Shown: piece after piece, positions 28,748-37,408 of the stretch
How the letters are laid out: each line of letters opens with the position of its first letter
How positions within the stretch are numbered: the first letter of the stretch is position 1
Source: Anabaena sp. UHCC 0187
GTDB lineage: Bacteria > Cyanobacteriota > Cyanobacteriia > Cyanobacteriales > Nostocaceae
Reading direction: 5' to 3'
Length of the DNA: 64,000 nt
Assembly (NCBI RefSeq): GCF_009712035.1
Contig: NZ_VILB01000006.1
Coordinates: forward strand, 1-64,000
The notes under the pieces: generated by a model
Databases searched by the model: none
Seen by the model: only the letters and a program-made list of their open reading frames with translations
What the model was told of the DNA's origin: nothing
Position numbers and translations under genes: made by a program

Positions 28748-29254
28748 ATGACTCAAGAATTAATAGACCTCAGAAACAGCATTTTACAAGGAAATTATGC
28801 AGATGCTTTAGCAATTGTAGATGAATTAGAAGGCATGAGTAAACAAGCAATATTGCGAAATATAGAATCTTATTTAAAGATTTTACTAATTCACTTAATT
28901 AAAAACCAAATAGAACAGAGATTAACAAATTCTTGGATTGCTTCTATTCGTAATTCAATTAGAGAAATTAAAAAGATAAATCTAAAGGAAAATAAAAAGT
29001 CCTATTATGTCAATCAAGATGAATGGGAAAACTTAATAGAGGAAGAAGCAATTGAAGATGCTATTGCTGATGCTAGTTTAGAAATAATGAATGGTAAATA
29101 TACTCGTTCTCAATTATCAGAAATCCTAGATAGAAACCAAATTATCACTACAGTTATTACATTTTTATCTTTAACTTATACTTATTCACCAAAAGAATTA
29201 CCAGCTATTATGGATGATTATTTAAATCAGTTACCAAACGATGAAAATTGGTAA
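28748..29254 (+). CDS. DUF29-family protein
   Basis: 168 residues, helical and acidic/basic, cytosolic. The pattern LRNSILQGNYADALAIVDEL, MSKQAILRNIESYLKILLIHLIK and SWIASIRNSIREIK fits the DUF29 family, which is expanded in cyanobacteria and of unknown function. The C-terminal half (EEAIEDAIADASLEIMNGKY) is less like the family. ATG follows ggaggttaataaca, a good ribosome-binding site. It ends 2 bases before the stop of the facing oxidoreductase gene. Confidence 0.7.
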   Translation: MTQELIDLRNSILQGNYADALAIVDELEGMSKQAILRNIESYLKILLIHLIKNQIEQRLTNSWIASIRNSIREIKKINLKENKKSYYVNQDEWENLIEEEAIEDAIADASLEIMNGKYTRSQLSEILDRNQIITTVITFLSLTYTYSPKELPAIMDDYLNQLPNDENW

Positions 29255-29255
29255 T

Positions 29256-31496
29256 TTAGTACACAAAAACCGGAACTCTTTTATAAGCAGGTGTCCCACT
29301 TTTTGGATCAATTTCTGCTTTAAATAAAACATTAGCTTCAGGATAAAACATAAAAGCTACACCTTCACGAATTGCCCCACAAATAATTTCAATATTCTCT
29401 AATTCTCCTGCGTTCCCTTTAACTGTAATTCGTTGATGTTCCTGAAATCCTGCTTTTTTGATATCCAAACTATTCATTAAAATACAATGACGATGAGGCA
29501 TATTTCGATATTTATCTGCACTGCGATAAACTACTGTATTATGTTGTCCATAACTGCGCCCTGTTCCCAATATCACTACAATTCCTGATTGATTTTCCTC
29601 AACACCAAAAGCTGATTTACTTGGTAAAGATAATTGCGGTAAAGCAGTGACAAACATCTGCGCTTTACCATTAGCAGTGGGAAATTTAGGTTCTTCTAAA
29701 ATCCGTCCTGCAATAATAAATTCTTCTTTAGTTTTATCAATTGTGCTAATCTTTTCATAACCAGGAATAGTTTTAGCAATTAATTCTCTGACATAAACTG
29801 TATCTTGTAATTTACGCCAATTAATCGGATTTTCATCATGTAAACGATGAGCAATTTCTGTAATTAGTTCTACTTCAGAAATCAAATCAGAATTATGTGG
29901 TTGTAAATGACTTTTACCTGCATCATTTAACCTGACAAAATTATTACCTGATTCCGTTGTGGTTTGATGAGGATTTTCAAACCGATTGAAAACAGGTAAT
30001 ATTAAAGTTTGCGTTTTTCCTAAACCGTGAAAATGTCCTAAATTCGGTTTTGTCGCTACATAAAAAATAGTTTCTATTTGCGATAAAGCCTGTTTTGCTT
30101 GTTGTAAATCGGGGTTAGCTGCATACAAATTTCCCCCTAAACAAAAGAGTGTATTGATCTTTCCTAATTCTGCTGCTGTTATTAAGTCACGGGTATGATA
30201 ACCAGGAGTTTCGCTGAGGGGTTTTCCTAACAGTTTCGATAGTGCTTGTTTGATTTCTTCGCGCAAATTGATGGTGACACCCATTGAACCAAATCCTTGC
30301 ACGTTGGAATGTCCACGAATGGGCATTGTTCCTGCGCCAATTTTACCAGCATTACCTGTAATTAAGGCGGTATTGGCGATGCTAAAAACATTATCTACAC
30401 CGTTACCTTGTTGGGTTATGCCCATAGCCCAAGCAAAAACAACACTTTCTGATTTACCAATTAGATAAGCTGTGGCTGTAATTTCTTCTTGAGATAAACC
30501 GCAAGTATTAGTAATATTATCCCAGGATATATTATCAGCGTAATCTAAAATTTCTTGCCAGTTTTGAGTATAGGATTTGAGATATTCTGTTTTGATTAAA
30601 TTTTGTTCAATTAGGGATTTTTGCAACCCCACAAATAATGCCACATCACTACCAGGAAGCGGTTGTAAATACAAAGAAGATATATCTGAACCACCTGTAA
30701 GTAAAGATTTGATGGGAAACGCCGGAGATGCAAATTTAACTAAACCGATTTCAATTTGGGGATTAATGATAATTACTTTACCGCCTCTGTCCCGCAATTT
30801 GATTAATTCATTCATCAAGCGCGGATGATTTGCAGGTGCATTAGAACCAATTAAAACCACACAATCACTATGTTGTAAGCCTTCTAAACTTACCATTGAT
30901 GTCCCAGAACCAAAAACTTTTTTTAAGCCAACGGTTGAGGGAGCGTGACATAAATCAGAACAATCTGCTAGATTATTACTACCAAGCGATCGCATTAACA
31001 ATTGTAATAAATAAGCAGCTTCATTGGAAGAACGTCCAGAACTATAACTAGCAATCTTTGCTGCTGGTTGTTGAAAAGCTATTGTTGCAATCTGATAAAC
31101 TTCTTCCCAACTAATGCGTTGATAATGAGATGAACCTGATCTAAGAATGAGAGGATAACTCAGCCTACCTAAATCATCACATTCTAGAGAAGTCAGTTCT
31201 TGTAATTCACTAATATGATATTTTTGAAAAAAATCTTGTTTAATTCCTGGTTGCAATTCTGCTGCAATCGCTTCTACACTTTTAGCACAACGTTGTAAAT
31301 ATTCTCCCGCTTCATTAACAAACCCTCCCTTTTGTCCACCTGTACCCCAAGCACAGGATAAACAAGCACTTTTATGATTGAGAGTTTGCCATAATTGTAA
31401 ACCTTGGGGTGAGAGAGTTTTTTCTACCCAATATTGGATTACAGGTAAACCACCCCCGGCATTGGAATTAGATTTATTTTCTGGTAAATTATCCAT
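29256..31496 (-). CDS. FdhF/YdeP-type molybdopterin oxidoreductase
   Basis: 746-residue molybdopterin enzyme of the FdhF/YdeP (formate-dehydrogenase alpha-like) group, which lacks the usual four-Cys [4Fe-4S] motif: the N-terminus has only ACLSCAWGTGGQKGGF. Core features are YSSGRSSNEAAYLLQLL, SDLCHAPSTVGLKKVFGSGT, VLIGSNAPANHPRLM and the C-terminal GRSYGQHNTVVYRSADKYRN. The family is cytosolic, with substrates mostly unknown; YdeP is tied to acid resistance in E. coli. No small subunit is adjacent. Starts 91 bases after the toxin gene on the same strand in the opposite order (the toxin is upstream). Confidence 0.85.
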   Translation of the reverse strand: MDNLPENKSNSNAGGGLPVIQYWVEKTLSPQGLQLWQTLNHKSACLSCAWGTGGQKGGFVNEAGEYLQRCAKSVEAIAAELQPGIKQDFFQKYHISELQELTSLECDDLGRLSYPLILRSGSSHYQRISWEEVYQIATIAFQQPAAKIASYSSGRSSNEAAYLLQLLMRSLGSNNLADCSDLCHAPSTVGLKKVFGSGTSMVSLEGLQHSDCVVLIGSNAPANHPRLMNELIKLRDRGGKVIIINPQIEIGLVKFASPAFPIKSLLTGGSDISSLYLQPLPGSDVALFVGLQKSLIEQNLIKTEYLKSYTQNWQEILDYADNISWDNITNTCGLSQEEITATAYLIGKSESVVFAWAMGITQQGNGVDNVFSIANTALITGNAGKIGAGTMPIRGHSNVQGFGSMGVTINLREEIKQALSKLLGKPLSETPGYHTRDLITAAELGKINTLFCLGGNLYAANPDLQQAKQALSQIETIFYVATKPNLGHFHGLGKTQTLILPVFNRFENPHQTTTESGNNFVRLNDAGKSHLQPHNSDLISEVELITEIAHRLHDENPINWRKLQDTVYVRELIAKTIPGYEKISTIDKTKEEFIIAGRILEEPKFPTANGKAQMFVTALPQLSLPSKSAFGVEENQSGIVVILGTGRSYGQHNTVVYRSADKYRNMPHRHCILMNSLDIKKAGFQEHQRITVKGNAGELENIEIICGAIREGVAFMFYPEANVLFKAEIDPKSGTPAYKRVPVFVY

Positions 31497-31518
31497 AAAT
31501 AGGAGTTCTATATCTTAT

Positions 31519-31800
31519 TTACAAATTTTCATAAACCTCATCATCATTTCGCTTACCAACTCGGAAAATTTCAACCTCCTCTTCTTGAATTTTATAGATA
31601 ATGCGAAACTCTCCCTGATCCACTCGATAGAGATCAGCAAATCCTTTTAATGATTTATAATCTTGAGGTTTAGGATTATCTATGAGAGCGAGAATTTTTG
31701 ACATTACCTGTTTAAAAAACTTGGGTTGCAGTTTTAGTAATTCTTTACGAACGGATTTTTTAATATTGAGCTTATATTGTTTACCTTCACTCATTGACAA
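31519..31800 (-). CDS. RelE/ParE-family toxin
   Basis: 93 residues. YKLNIKKSVRKELLKLQPKF, LKGFADLYRVDQGEFRIIY and the C-terminal FRVGKRNDDEVYE are typical of the RelE/ParE fold, usually a ribosome-dependent mRNA endonuclease or gyrase poison. R-V-D..FRIIY and KR..DE.Y match the RelE active-site surroundings. The start overlaps the antitoxin end by 14 bases, as in type II pairs. A start at 31794 (second ATG) is also possible. Confidence 0.85.
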   Translation of the reverse strand: MSMSEGKQYKLNIKKSVRKELLKLQPKFFKQVMSKILALIDNPKPQDYKSLKGFADLYRVDQGEFRIIYKIQEEEVEIFRVGKRNDDEVYENL

Positions 31801-32056
31801 TATTCTCTACAGTAAATTCCGTGCCATGAAGCTGATTATATGCTTGAATGACTTCTTCAGGACTAAAAGATTCTTCATCGTCTTCTGAACTTAAATAACT
31901 TTCTAATTGTTTTAAACGTTTCCATTCTTCATAACTAATTAGAGTAGCGATTGCTTTTCCAGCTTGTTCAATAACAATTGATGTTTCACCTTGGGTAAGA
32001 CTATCCAAAAAATCACTCAAATGTTCTTGTACTTCAGTAGCATTTACTTGAGTCAT
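31787..32056 (-). CDS. Phd/YefM-family antitoxin
   Basis: 89 residues starting MTQVNATEVQEHLSDFLDSL, with VIEQAGKAIATLISYEEWKR, the Phd/YefM DNA-binding fold. The acidic C-terminal tail (SSEDDEESFSPEEVIQAYN) is where such proteins wrap the toxin. It is upstream of the toxin and probably autoregulates the pair. Together they form a type II toxin-antitoxin module, seated between a large oxidoreductase and the S1 gene. Confidence 0.87.
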   Translation of the reverse strand: MTQVNATEVQEHLSDFLDSLTQGETSIVIEQAGKAIATLISYEEWKRLKQLESYLSSEDDEESFSPEEVIQAYNQLHGTEFTVENIVNE

Positions 32057-32120
32057 GGTAATTTCGCTATCATCATATTAATTATTTTAGCTGATCTAAA
32101 GAGGGAAAAGGAAAATAGCA

Positions 32121-32168
32121 ATTCCCAATCCCCAATCCCCAATCCCCAATCCCCAATCCCCAATCCCT
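32121..32168. repeat. STRR heptamer array (CCCCAAT)
   Basis: About seven head-to-tail copies of a ccccaat heptamer, ending in ccctaattacc just before the rps1b stop. This is the short tandemly repeated type found in heterocystous cyanobacteria. Confidence 0.85.
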
Positions 32169-32174
32169 AATTAC

Positions 32175-33077
32175 CTATTCAGCAGTTTTATTAGCCGCAC
32201 GATTAGCACGAGATTCCGCTGAAGCCATTACTTCTGCAAAGTTTTCCACAACTTCACCGGGGTGGTTTTCCAAAACTCTGGTAGAAATAGCAACTCGGCC
32301 TTTACCTTCGTCTAAATCAATAATTACAGCTTTAATGGGTTGACCGATTTGAAAGACTTTTTCCAAAGATTCAATGAATTTTTGGCTAACTTGTTTAATG
32401 TGTAGTAAGGCGCTGACACCATTGAAATCTACAAATACACCAAAAGGTTTGATACCTGTGATTTTTCCTTCTATCAATTGACCTATTTGTAATAAGCTGA
32501 AATTACTAGAACGAGCCGCTAAACGTTGAGAAAGAACGAGTTTATTGGTTTCACGATTAATTTCTAAAAAGCCAACAGTGAGATTTTGACCTTTGAGTGC
32601 ATCTAGGTTATCACGTTCAGACAGGTGCGATCGCGGAATAAAACCCCGTAAACCGAGAAGATCAACAGTCACACCACCTTTATTAACACCAGTTACCCGC
32701 ACTTGAACAGTTTGGGAATTCTCTTGTATTTCTGACAGTTTTTCCCAGATTTGTCGCATTTCCAATTGCTTGCGGGAAATGGTAACTTGACCTTCAGCAT
32801 CCTGATCCCGAATAATTAAAAACTCTAGTTCCTCATCCATCGGTAATATCTCCGACAAATCAGTTACTGCTCTCAAAGAAGCCTCATCTTGGGGAAGAAA
32901 CGCAGACGATTTGCCACCAATATCAACATAAGCGCCATCATGGTCAACTTGGAATATTTTACCACGGACAACTTGTCCCTTTTGAAATTGGTAATCGTGT
33001 TTTTCCAGTGCTTTGGCAAAATCGTCCATTGAAAAAGACGAATTGGCTGTTTGAGAAAGTTTAGATTCGGAATTCAT
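32175..33077 (-). CDS. rpsA: 30S ribosomal protein S1 paralogue (Rps1b type)
   Basis: 300 residues with three S1 RNA-binding domains: GQVVRGKIFQVDHDGAYVDI, VQVRVTGVNKGGVTVDLLG (with FIPRSHLS) and GQLIEGKITGIKPFGVFVDF. Cyanobacteria have more than one S1 gene; the short three-domain form without a long C-terminus corresponds to Rps1b. It binds mRNA on the 30S subunit and helps initiation on weakly Shine-Dalgarno leaders. The C-terminus is an Ala/Arg-rich helix. The gene is the second of two minus-strand genes, separated from the dienelactone hydrolase by a strong hairpin. Confidence 0.88.
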   Translation of the reverse strand: MNSESKLSQTANSSFSMDDFAKALEKHDYQFQKGQVVRGKIFQVDHDGAYVDIGGKSSAFLPQDEASLRAVTDLSEILPMDEELEFLIIRDQDAEGQVTISRKQLEMRQIWEKLSEIQENSQTVQVRVTGVNKGGVTVDLLGLRGFIPRSHLSERDNLDALKGQNLTVGFLEINRETNKLVLSQRLAARSSNFSLLQIGQLIEGKITGIKPFGVFVDFNGVSALLHIKQVSQKFIESLEKVFQIGQPIKAVIIDLDEGKGRVAISTRVLENHPGEVVENFAEVMASAESRANRAANKTAE

Positions 33078-33104
33078 GACTTTTGAGGATAAATTGTTAT
33101 TTTT

Positions 33105-33144
33105 CCGGAGTCAGCAGTTGTTTTTCACTAATTGCTGACTCCGG
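33105..33144. terminator. 12-bp perfect hairpin between dienelactone hydrolase and S1
   Basis: CCGGAGTCAGCA (33105-33116) / TGCTGACTCCGG (33133-33144), loop of 16. No T-run follows on the minus strand, so it is a hairpin-type boundary or RNA-stability element, made of ggagtca-like words. Confidence 0.55.
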
Positions 33145-33157
33145 ACGGTGGAGATTC

Positions 33158-33898
33158 TTAGGCCAGTTGACTAAAAAGTTTTTGAACTTGCTCCCAAGCA
33201 TCGGCCGCAGCCTTATGATTATAACTGGCACGACGGTCACAGAAAAATCCATGATCAGATCCATCGTAGCGAAATAGACGATGAGAAATGTTATATTTTG
33301 CAAATTCGGCAGCAATCTCGTCTACCTGTGCTGGAGGAATACTCGCATCTTCCTGGCCAAAAAAGGCGTAAATAGTGCCTTTAATCTCTGATGTCCGGGT
33401 AATAGTGGGTTTTCCACCGCCAGGAGTGCGGCTAGTAATCCCCGCACCGTAAAAAGACGCAGTGGCTTGAATATCTGGTAAAGTAGCAGCTAGATAGGCC
33501 ACGTGACCACCAAAACAAAAGCCAATACAGCCAAATCCATCTGGTTTGACTTCGGGCAAAGTTTTCAGGTAGTTAATAGCTGCTTGAATATCGCTTAAAA
33601 GTTCTGATGCTGTAGTTTCTGCGGCGTAGTTTCTGCCTATTTCCACATCTTTGGGAGTATAACCAGTTTCAAATCCAGGGGCTTGACGCTGAAACAGTGC
33701 TGGAGCGATCGCTACATATCCCAGTTTAGCAATCCGTTCTGTGACATCCCGAATATGCACATTAACCCCAAAAATCTCCTGTAAAACAACAATTCCTGGG
33801 TAAGAACCGGCTGCTGTTGGTTTGGCCAAATAAGCGGTGATTGGCAAATTATCTTGGGAAATTTGCACTGTTGTAGTCTGTATTGTTGGCTCTGTCAT
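33158..33898 (-). CDS. dienelactone hydrolase family protein
   Basis: 246-residue alpha/beta hydrolase of the dienelactone-hydrolase type. GCIGFCFGGHVAYLA carries the Cys nucleophile; the catalytic Asp and His are likely in FFGQEDASIPPAQ and DGSDHGFFCDRR. The N-terminal motif VLQEIFGVNVHIRDV is typical. Cytosolic. Cyanobacterial members are used on small cyclic esters, but the substrate here is not known. I use ATG 33898; the frame also opens at TTG 33904. Confidence 0.87.
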   Translation of the reverse strand: MTEPTIQTTTVQISQDNLPITAYLAKPTAAGSYPGIVVLQEIFGVNVHIRDVTERIAKLGYVAIAPALFQRQAPGFETGYTPKDVEIGRNYAAETTASELLSDIQAAINYLKTLPEVKPDGFGCIGFCFGGHVAYLAATLPDIQATASFYGAGITSRTPGGGKPTITRTSEIKGTIYAFFGQEDASIPPAQVDEIAAEFAKYNISHRLFRYDGSDHGFFCDRRASYNHKAAADAWEQVQKLFSQLA

Positions 33899-34078
33899 AA
33901 TCAATTTGGTAATAAGGGCAAAGGGGAAAGGAAAGATTTAATCATAGTTATACCTATCACCAATTAACAATTACCAATTACCAAAGTAATATTTCAAAAG
34001 AGCAAACTAACCCATTAATCATATATTTAACAGGTAACTTATGGCGATTTGGATAAGTCTTATGGAGCAGAATTGGTA

Positions 34079-35065
34079 ATGATTCAATTCCGTATTCAAC
34101 CAGATAGTGAAATTCCCGCATCTAACCAACTGTTTAATCAAATCCGATTTGCGATCGCCTCTGGGCAATATTCACCTGCATATAAATTGCCCAGCACCAG
34201 GGCTTTAGCAATGCAAACTGGATTACATCGCAATACCATCAGCAAAGTTTACCGTCAGTTGGAAGAAGAAGGATTTGTTGAAAGTCAAGCAGGTTCAGGA
34301 ATCTATGTCCGCGCCCAAGGTCATGAGGGCGGAAGTAAGTCCCAATCCCCCATGCTGAAACAACATCCTGAAGCCTATAAGGTAGTGCAACAAGCCCTAG
34401 ATGAGTTACTTGGTCAAGGTTGTTCCCTCAATCAAGCCAGAGAACTATTTTTAGCAGAAGTTGACTGGCGTTTGCGTTGTAGTGCCAGAGTGTTAGTAGT
34501 AACACCATCTCAAGACATTGGGGCTGGGGAATTAATGATTGATGAATTGGAAGAATCCCTGCAAATCCCCGTCCAACTGGTAGCAATGGAAGAACTAATA
34601 GCGGTACTAGACCAAACTACCTCAGCCACATTAGTCACCAGTCGTTATTTTATCGGAGAAGTAGAAGCGATCGCTGCCCCAAAAGCAGTCCGTGTCATTC
34701 CCTTAGATATTCACGACTACGCTAAAGAACTCACTGTAGTCAAAAGCTTACCCAAATCTAGTTGTATAGGCATAGTTAGCCTCAGTTCTGGCATTCTCCG
34801 CGCCACAGAAGTCATTCTCCACGGTTTACGAGGGGATGAATTATTAGTGATGACTGCCCAACCCAAGGATGCTTATAAACTACACGCCATCGTCAAACGT
34901 TCAGAGATCATCTTTTGTACTGATCAAGTCAGCTATGCCACAACACAAGCAGCCATGCAAACAGTCTTAGAAGACCTAATTCGTCCACCTAAACTCATTC
35001 GCTGTGAAAACTATATTGGCACTCAATCAATTAATTTACTCAAACGCGAACTGGGTTTAATTTGA
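34079..35065 (+). CDS. GntR-family transcriptional regulator
   Basis: About 328 residues from ATG 34079 (GGAG lies about 11 bases upstream; a TTG at 34049 would add 10). The N-terminus is a winged helix of the GntR type (LFNQIRFAIASGQYSPAYKL, LAMQTGLHRNTISKVYRQLE, GFVESQAGSGIYV). The C-terminal 210 residues do not match the aminotransferase-like or UTRA domains I know; they contain two alpha/beta units (LRCSARVLVVTPSQDIGAGE). It probably senses a small ligand and binds an operator. The regulon cannot be inferred from this context. Confidence 0.78.
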   Translation: MIQFRIQPDSEIPASNQLFNQIRFAIASGQYSPAYKLPSTRALAMQTGLHRNTISKVYRQLEEEGFVESQAGSGIYVRAQGHEGGSKSQSPMLKQHPEAYKVVQQALDELLGQGCSLNQARELFLAEVDWRLRCSARVLVVTPSQDIGAGELMIDELEESLQIPVQLVAMEELIAVLDQTTSATLVTSRYFIGEVEAIAAPKAVRVIPLDIHDYAKELTVVKSLPKSSCIGIVSLSSGILRATEVILHGLRGDELLVMTAQPKDAYKLHAIVKRSEIIFCTDQVSYATTQAAMQTVLEDLIRPPKLIRCENYIGTQSINLLKRELGLI

Positions 35066-35089
35066 GAGGAGGCACAAGTCACCGAGTAA

Positions 35090-35244
35090 TAATTAGGGTT
35101 TGCTGATAGCGAAGCGTGGCGTAAGCCATAAAAGTTATCTGTGAGGGCTAGGAGTCATCCTTATTCCTTGCAACTGATTCACCTTTTTCACCTTCAAACT
35201 CTTGATATATCTAAGTTTTAGCTTTATTAAGCAAGCCCTAATTA
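35090..35244. mobile_element. candidate 155-bp MITE
   Basis: Terminal inverted repeats taattagggtttgct (35090-35104) and agcaagccctaatta (35230-35244) differ at one position. The interior carries the gatagcgaagcgtggcgtaagccata element (35105-35130) and no coding frame. The TA on each side may be the target duplication. The remaining bases up to tnpB (35245-35377) contain a tagct-gaaa-agcta hairpin at 35277-35290, perhaps the left end of the TnpB element. Confidence 0.55.
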
Positions 35245-35377
35245 AGTAACCTTGAAAAATCAAGGGTTAATTAACAGTAGCTGAAAAGCTAACAATTACT
35301 ACCAATTACTCACTATTATCCCAGCCAAAGTCATCTGCTATTGTGACTATATTGGGATTTTGTTGTAAAATACCTTC

Positions 35378-36544
35378 ATGCTACTAGGATTCAAGACAGA
35401 ACTAAAGGTAAGCAAGCAACAAAGACTACTACTAGCACAACACGCAGGAGTAGCCAGACACTCTTGGAATCAAGGATTAGCACTTTGTCAACAGGTAATA
35501 ATACATAATCGGACAAACCCTGACGATAAAATTAAATTTCCCACAGCCATAGACTTACATAAATGGTTAGTAGCAGCAGTTAAATCTACCCATCCTTGGT
35601 ATTATGAAGTATCTAAATGCGCTCCTCAATACGCATTAAGACATTTATCAGATGCCTTTAAATCTTTTTTCAAGAAAGTTAAAGGGTTTCCTAACTTCAA
35701 AAAAAAAGGTAGACATGATTCTTTTACTTTAGATGGTGCAATTCACATTGACCAGAAGAAGGTAAGAGTTCCTGTAATTGGATGGTTAAAAACTTATGAG
35801 CTTTTACCTTTTGGATATAAACCCAAATCAGTCACAATTAGCAAACAAGCTGACAGATGGTTTATCTCTTGGAAAATAGAACTAGAAACCAATGAAACTC
35901 CTAAAAAACAAGAGTTTGTCGGAGTTGACTTAGGAATAAATCATCTAGCAATATTATCAACAGGAGAAATATTTGATGGCGCAAAAAGTTATAAGAGATA
36001 TGAGTCTAAACTAGCAAGAATGCAATACTTGAATCGGCATAAACAAGTCGGTTCTAATAATTATAGAAAAGCCCAAATCCAAATAGCGAGACTACACCAA
36101 AAAATAGCTAATATCAGGAAAGATACATTACACAAAATCACTACTTATATCAGCAAAAACCACGCGGTGATAGGGATAGAAGATTTGAATGTATCAGGAA
36201 TGTTAGCTAATGGTAAGTTGTCTAAAGCTATAGCTGACATGGGTTTTTATGAGTTCCGTCGGCAGTTAGAATACAAAACTCAACTATATGGTAGTAAATT
36301 AGTCATTGTAGATAGATTTTATCCCAGTAGTAAAACTTGTTCTAGTTGTGGTGAGAAAAAATCATCTCTGTCACTGTCTCAACGAGTATTTACCTGTGAG
36401 ATATGCGGTTTTGAATGTGATAGAGATGTAAATTCTGCGATTAACTTAGAAAAAGAAGCGGTCAGGTTGACCGTGTTAGCCTGTGGACTAGATAGTGCCG
36501 ACACTTCTAGGATGAAGCAGAAAGAAAAAGCTGGCTCTTGTTAG
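35378..36544 (+). CDS. tnpB: orphan TnpB-type RNA-guided endonuclease (IS200/IS605 OrfB)
   Basis: 388 residues, full length. RuvC residues are intact: VGVDLGINHLAIL (Asp, about residue 185), IGIEDLNVSGM (Glu, about 266) and CDRDVNSAINL (Asp, about 349). The zinc ribbon is TCSSCGEKK..FTCEICGF. The N-terminal helical region has the usual NQGLALCQQ start. TnpB is an RNA-guided DNA nuclease encoded with a right-end omega-RNA and normally beside a Y1 TnpA. No TnpA is adjacent; the RAYT at 20.9 kb is unrelated by position. The element may be mobilised in trans or be domesticated. Confidence 0.9.
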   Translation: MLLGFKTELKVSKQQRLLLAQHAGVARHSWNQGLALCQQVIIHNRTNPDDKIKFPTAIDLHKWLVAAVKSTHPWYYEVSKCAPQYALRHLSDAFKSFFKKVKGFPNFKKKGRHDSFTLDGAIHIDQKKVRVPVIGWLKTYELLPFGYKPKSVTISKQADRWFISWKIELETNETPKKQEFVGVDLGINHLAILSTGEIFDGAKSYKRYESKLARMQYLNRHKQVGSNNYRKAQIQIARLHQKIANIRKDTLHKITTYISKNHAVIGIEDLNVSGMLANGKLSKAIADMGFYEFRRQLEYKTQLYGSKLVIVDRFYPSSKTCSSCGEKKSSLSLSQRVFTCEICGFECDRDVNSAINLEKEAVRLTVLACGLDSADTSRMKQKEKAGSC

Positions 36545-36561
36545 CATTAGTTAGCTTTTTT
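36525..36561 (+). terminator. hairpin and T-run at the 3' end of tnpB
   Basis: AAAAAGCT (36525-36532) / AGCTTTTT (36553-36560) with a 20-base loop overlapping the tnpB stop codon, followed by T. It is a terminator or part of the omega-RNA scaffold. Confidence 0.5.
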
Positions 36562-36571
36562 GGATCGGTTT

Positions 36572-37408
36572 TTAACCTTTACCACCTGTAAAAGTAACAC
36601 CTCGAATGAAGTAGCGGTTAAAGAAAGCATAAATAGCTAAACCTGGCAGAGTAAACACCATTGAAGCCGCCATAATGTAGTTCCAATAGCTGATATATTG
36701 ACCTTTAAATGTATTTAGTCCCAAAGGTAAAGTAAACATTTCTGGGTCAAAGAGAATCACTACAGGGAGTAAAAAATTATTCCAACTACCCATAAATACA
36801 AAAATCGCTTGTGCCGCTAATGCTGGTTTAGCTAAAGGTAAAACTATATACCGAAAAATTCCCCAGGTATTTAAACCATCCAATTGCCCAGCTTCTTCTA
36901 ATTCTCTAGGGAAATTTATAAAAAACTGCCGCATCATAAAAATAAAAGTAGCATTAACCATACTGGGAACAATCATCCCTGGGTATGAATTTAGCCAACC
37001 GATGGCTTTTAAAATTAAAAATGTGGGAATCAGGGTAATTTGCGCCGGCACTACTAACACTGCCAAAATCAGGAAAAACCAGAACTGTTTACCCCGAAAA
37101 GGCAATCTTGCGAGGGCATAACCTGCCATTGAGTTAAATAACAAATTCAAAATTGTCACAGTAACGCCAATAATTACACTATTAAATAACCACCGCCAAA
37201 ATAGAGGTTCTTGGAGAAATATTTGTTTGTAATTATCGAGAGTAAAATGTTTAGGGATGAAATTAAACTCACCGTTAATAATCTCTGATAGAGGCTTAAA
37301 TGATGCAGAAAATGCCCAGAGAAAAGGAATTACGGTAATAATTCCATAAACGGTGAGGAGGATATATAAAAGAACTTTGAAGCAAGAAATATAAAAGATT
37401 TTATTCAA
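36572..37408 (-). CDS. sugar ABC transporter permease, MalG type
   Basis: 278 residues, six predicted membrane helices. The EAA loop is EEAGQLDGLNTWGIFRYIVL, the contact to an ABC ATPase. The N-terminal helix (LLYILLTVYGIITVIPFLWA) and the final NRYFIRGVTFTGG are typical for carbohydrate permease 2. It pairs with the MalF-type permease, which overlaps it by 4 bases upstream. The substrate is probably a mono- or oligosaccharide or a glycosyl-glycerol; the sequence does not decide. Confidence 0.9.
   Translation of the reverse strand: MNKIFYISCFKVLLYILLTVYGIITVIPFLWAFSASFKPLSEIINGEFNFIPKHFTLDNYKQIFLQEPLFWRWLFNSVIIGVTVTILNLLFNSMAGYALARLPFRGKQFWFFLILAVLVVPAQITLIPTFLILKAIGWLNSYPGMIVPSMVNATFIFMMRQFFINFPRELEEAGQLDGLNTWGIFRYIVLPLAKPALAAQAIFVFMGSWNNFLLPVVILFDPEMFTLPLGLNTFKGQYISYWNYIMAASMVFTLPGLAIYAFFNRYFIRGVTFTGGKG

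Noticed and set aside
32121-32168. CRISPR-like array
   Set aside because: The units are direct 7-bp repeats without spacers; the same holds at 42799-42960 and 63391-63575. These are STRRs, and no cas genes are present.
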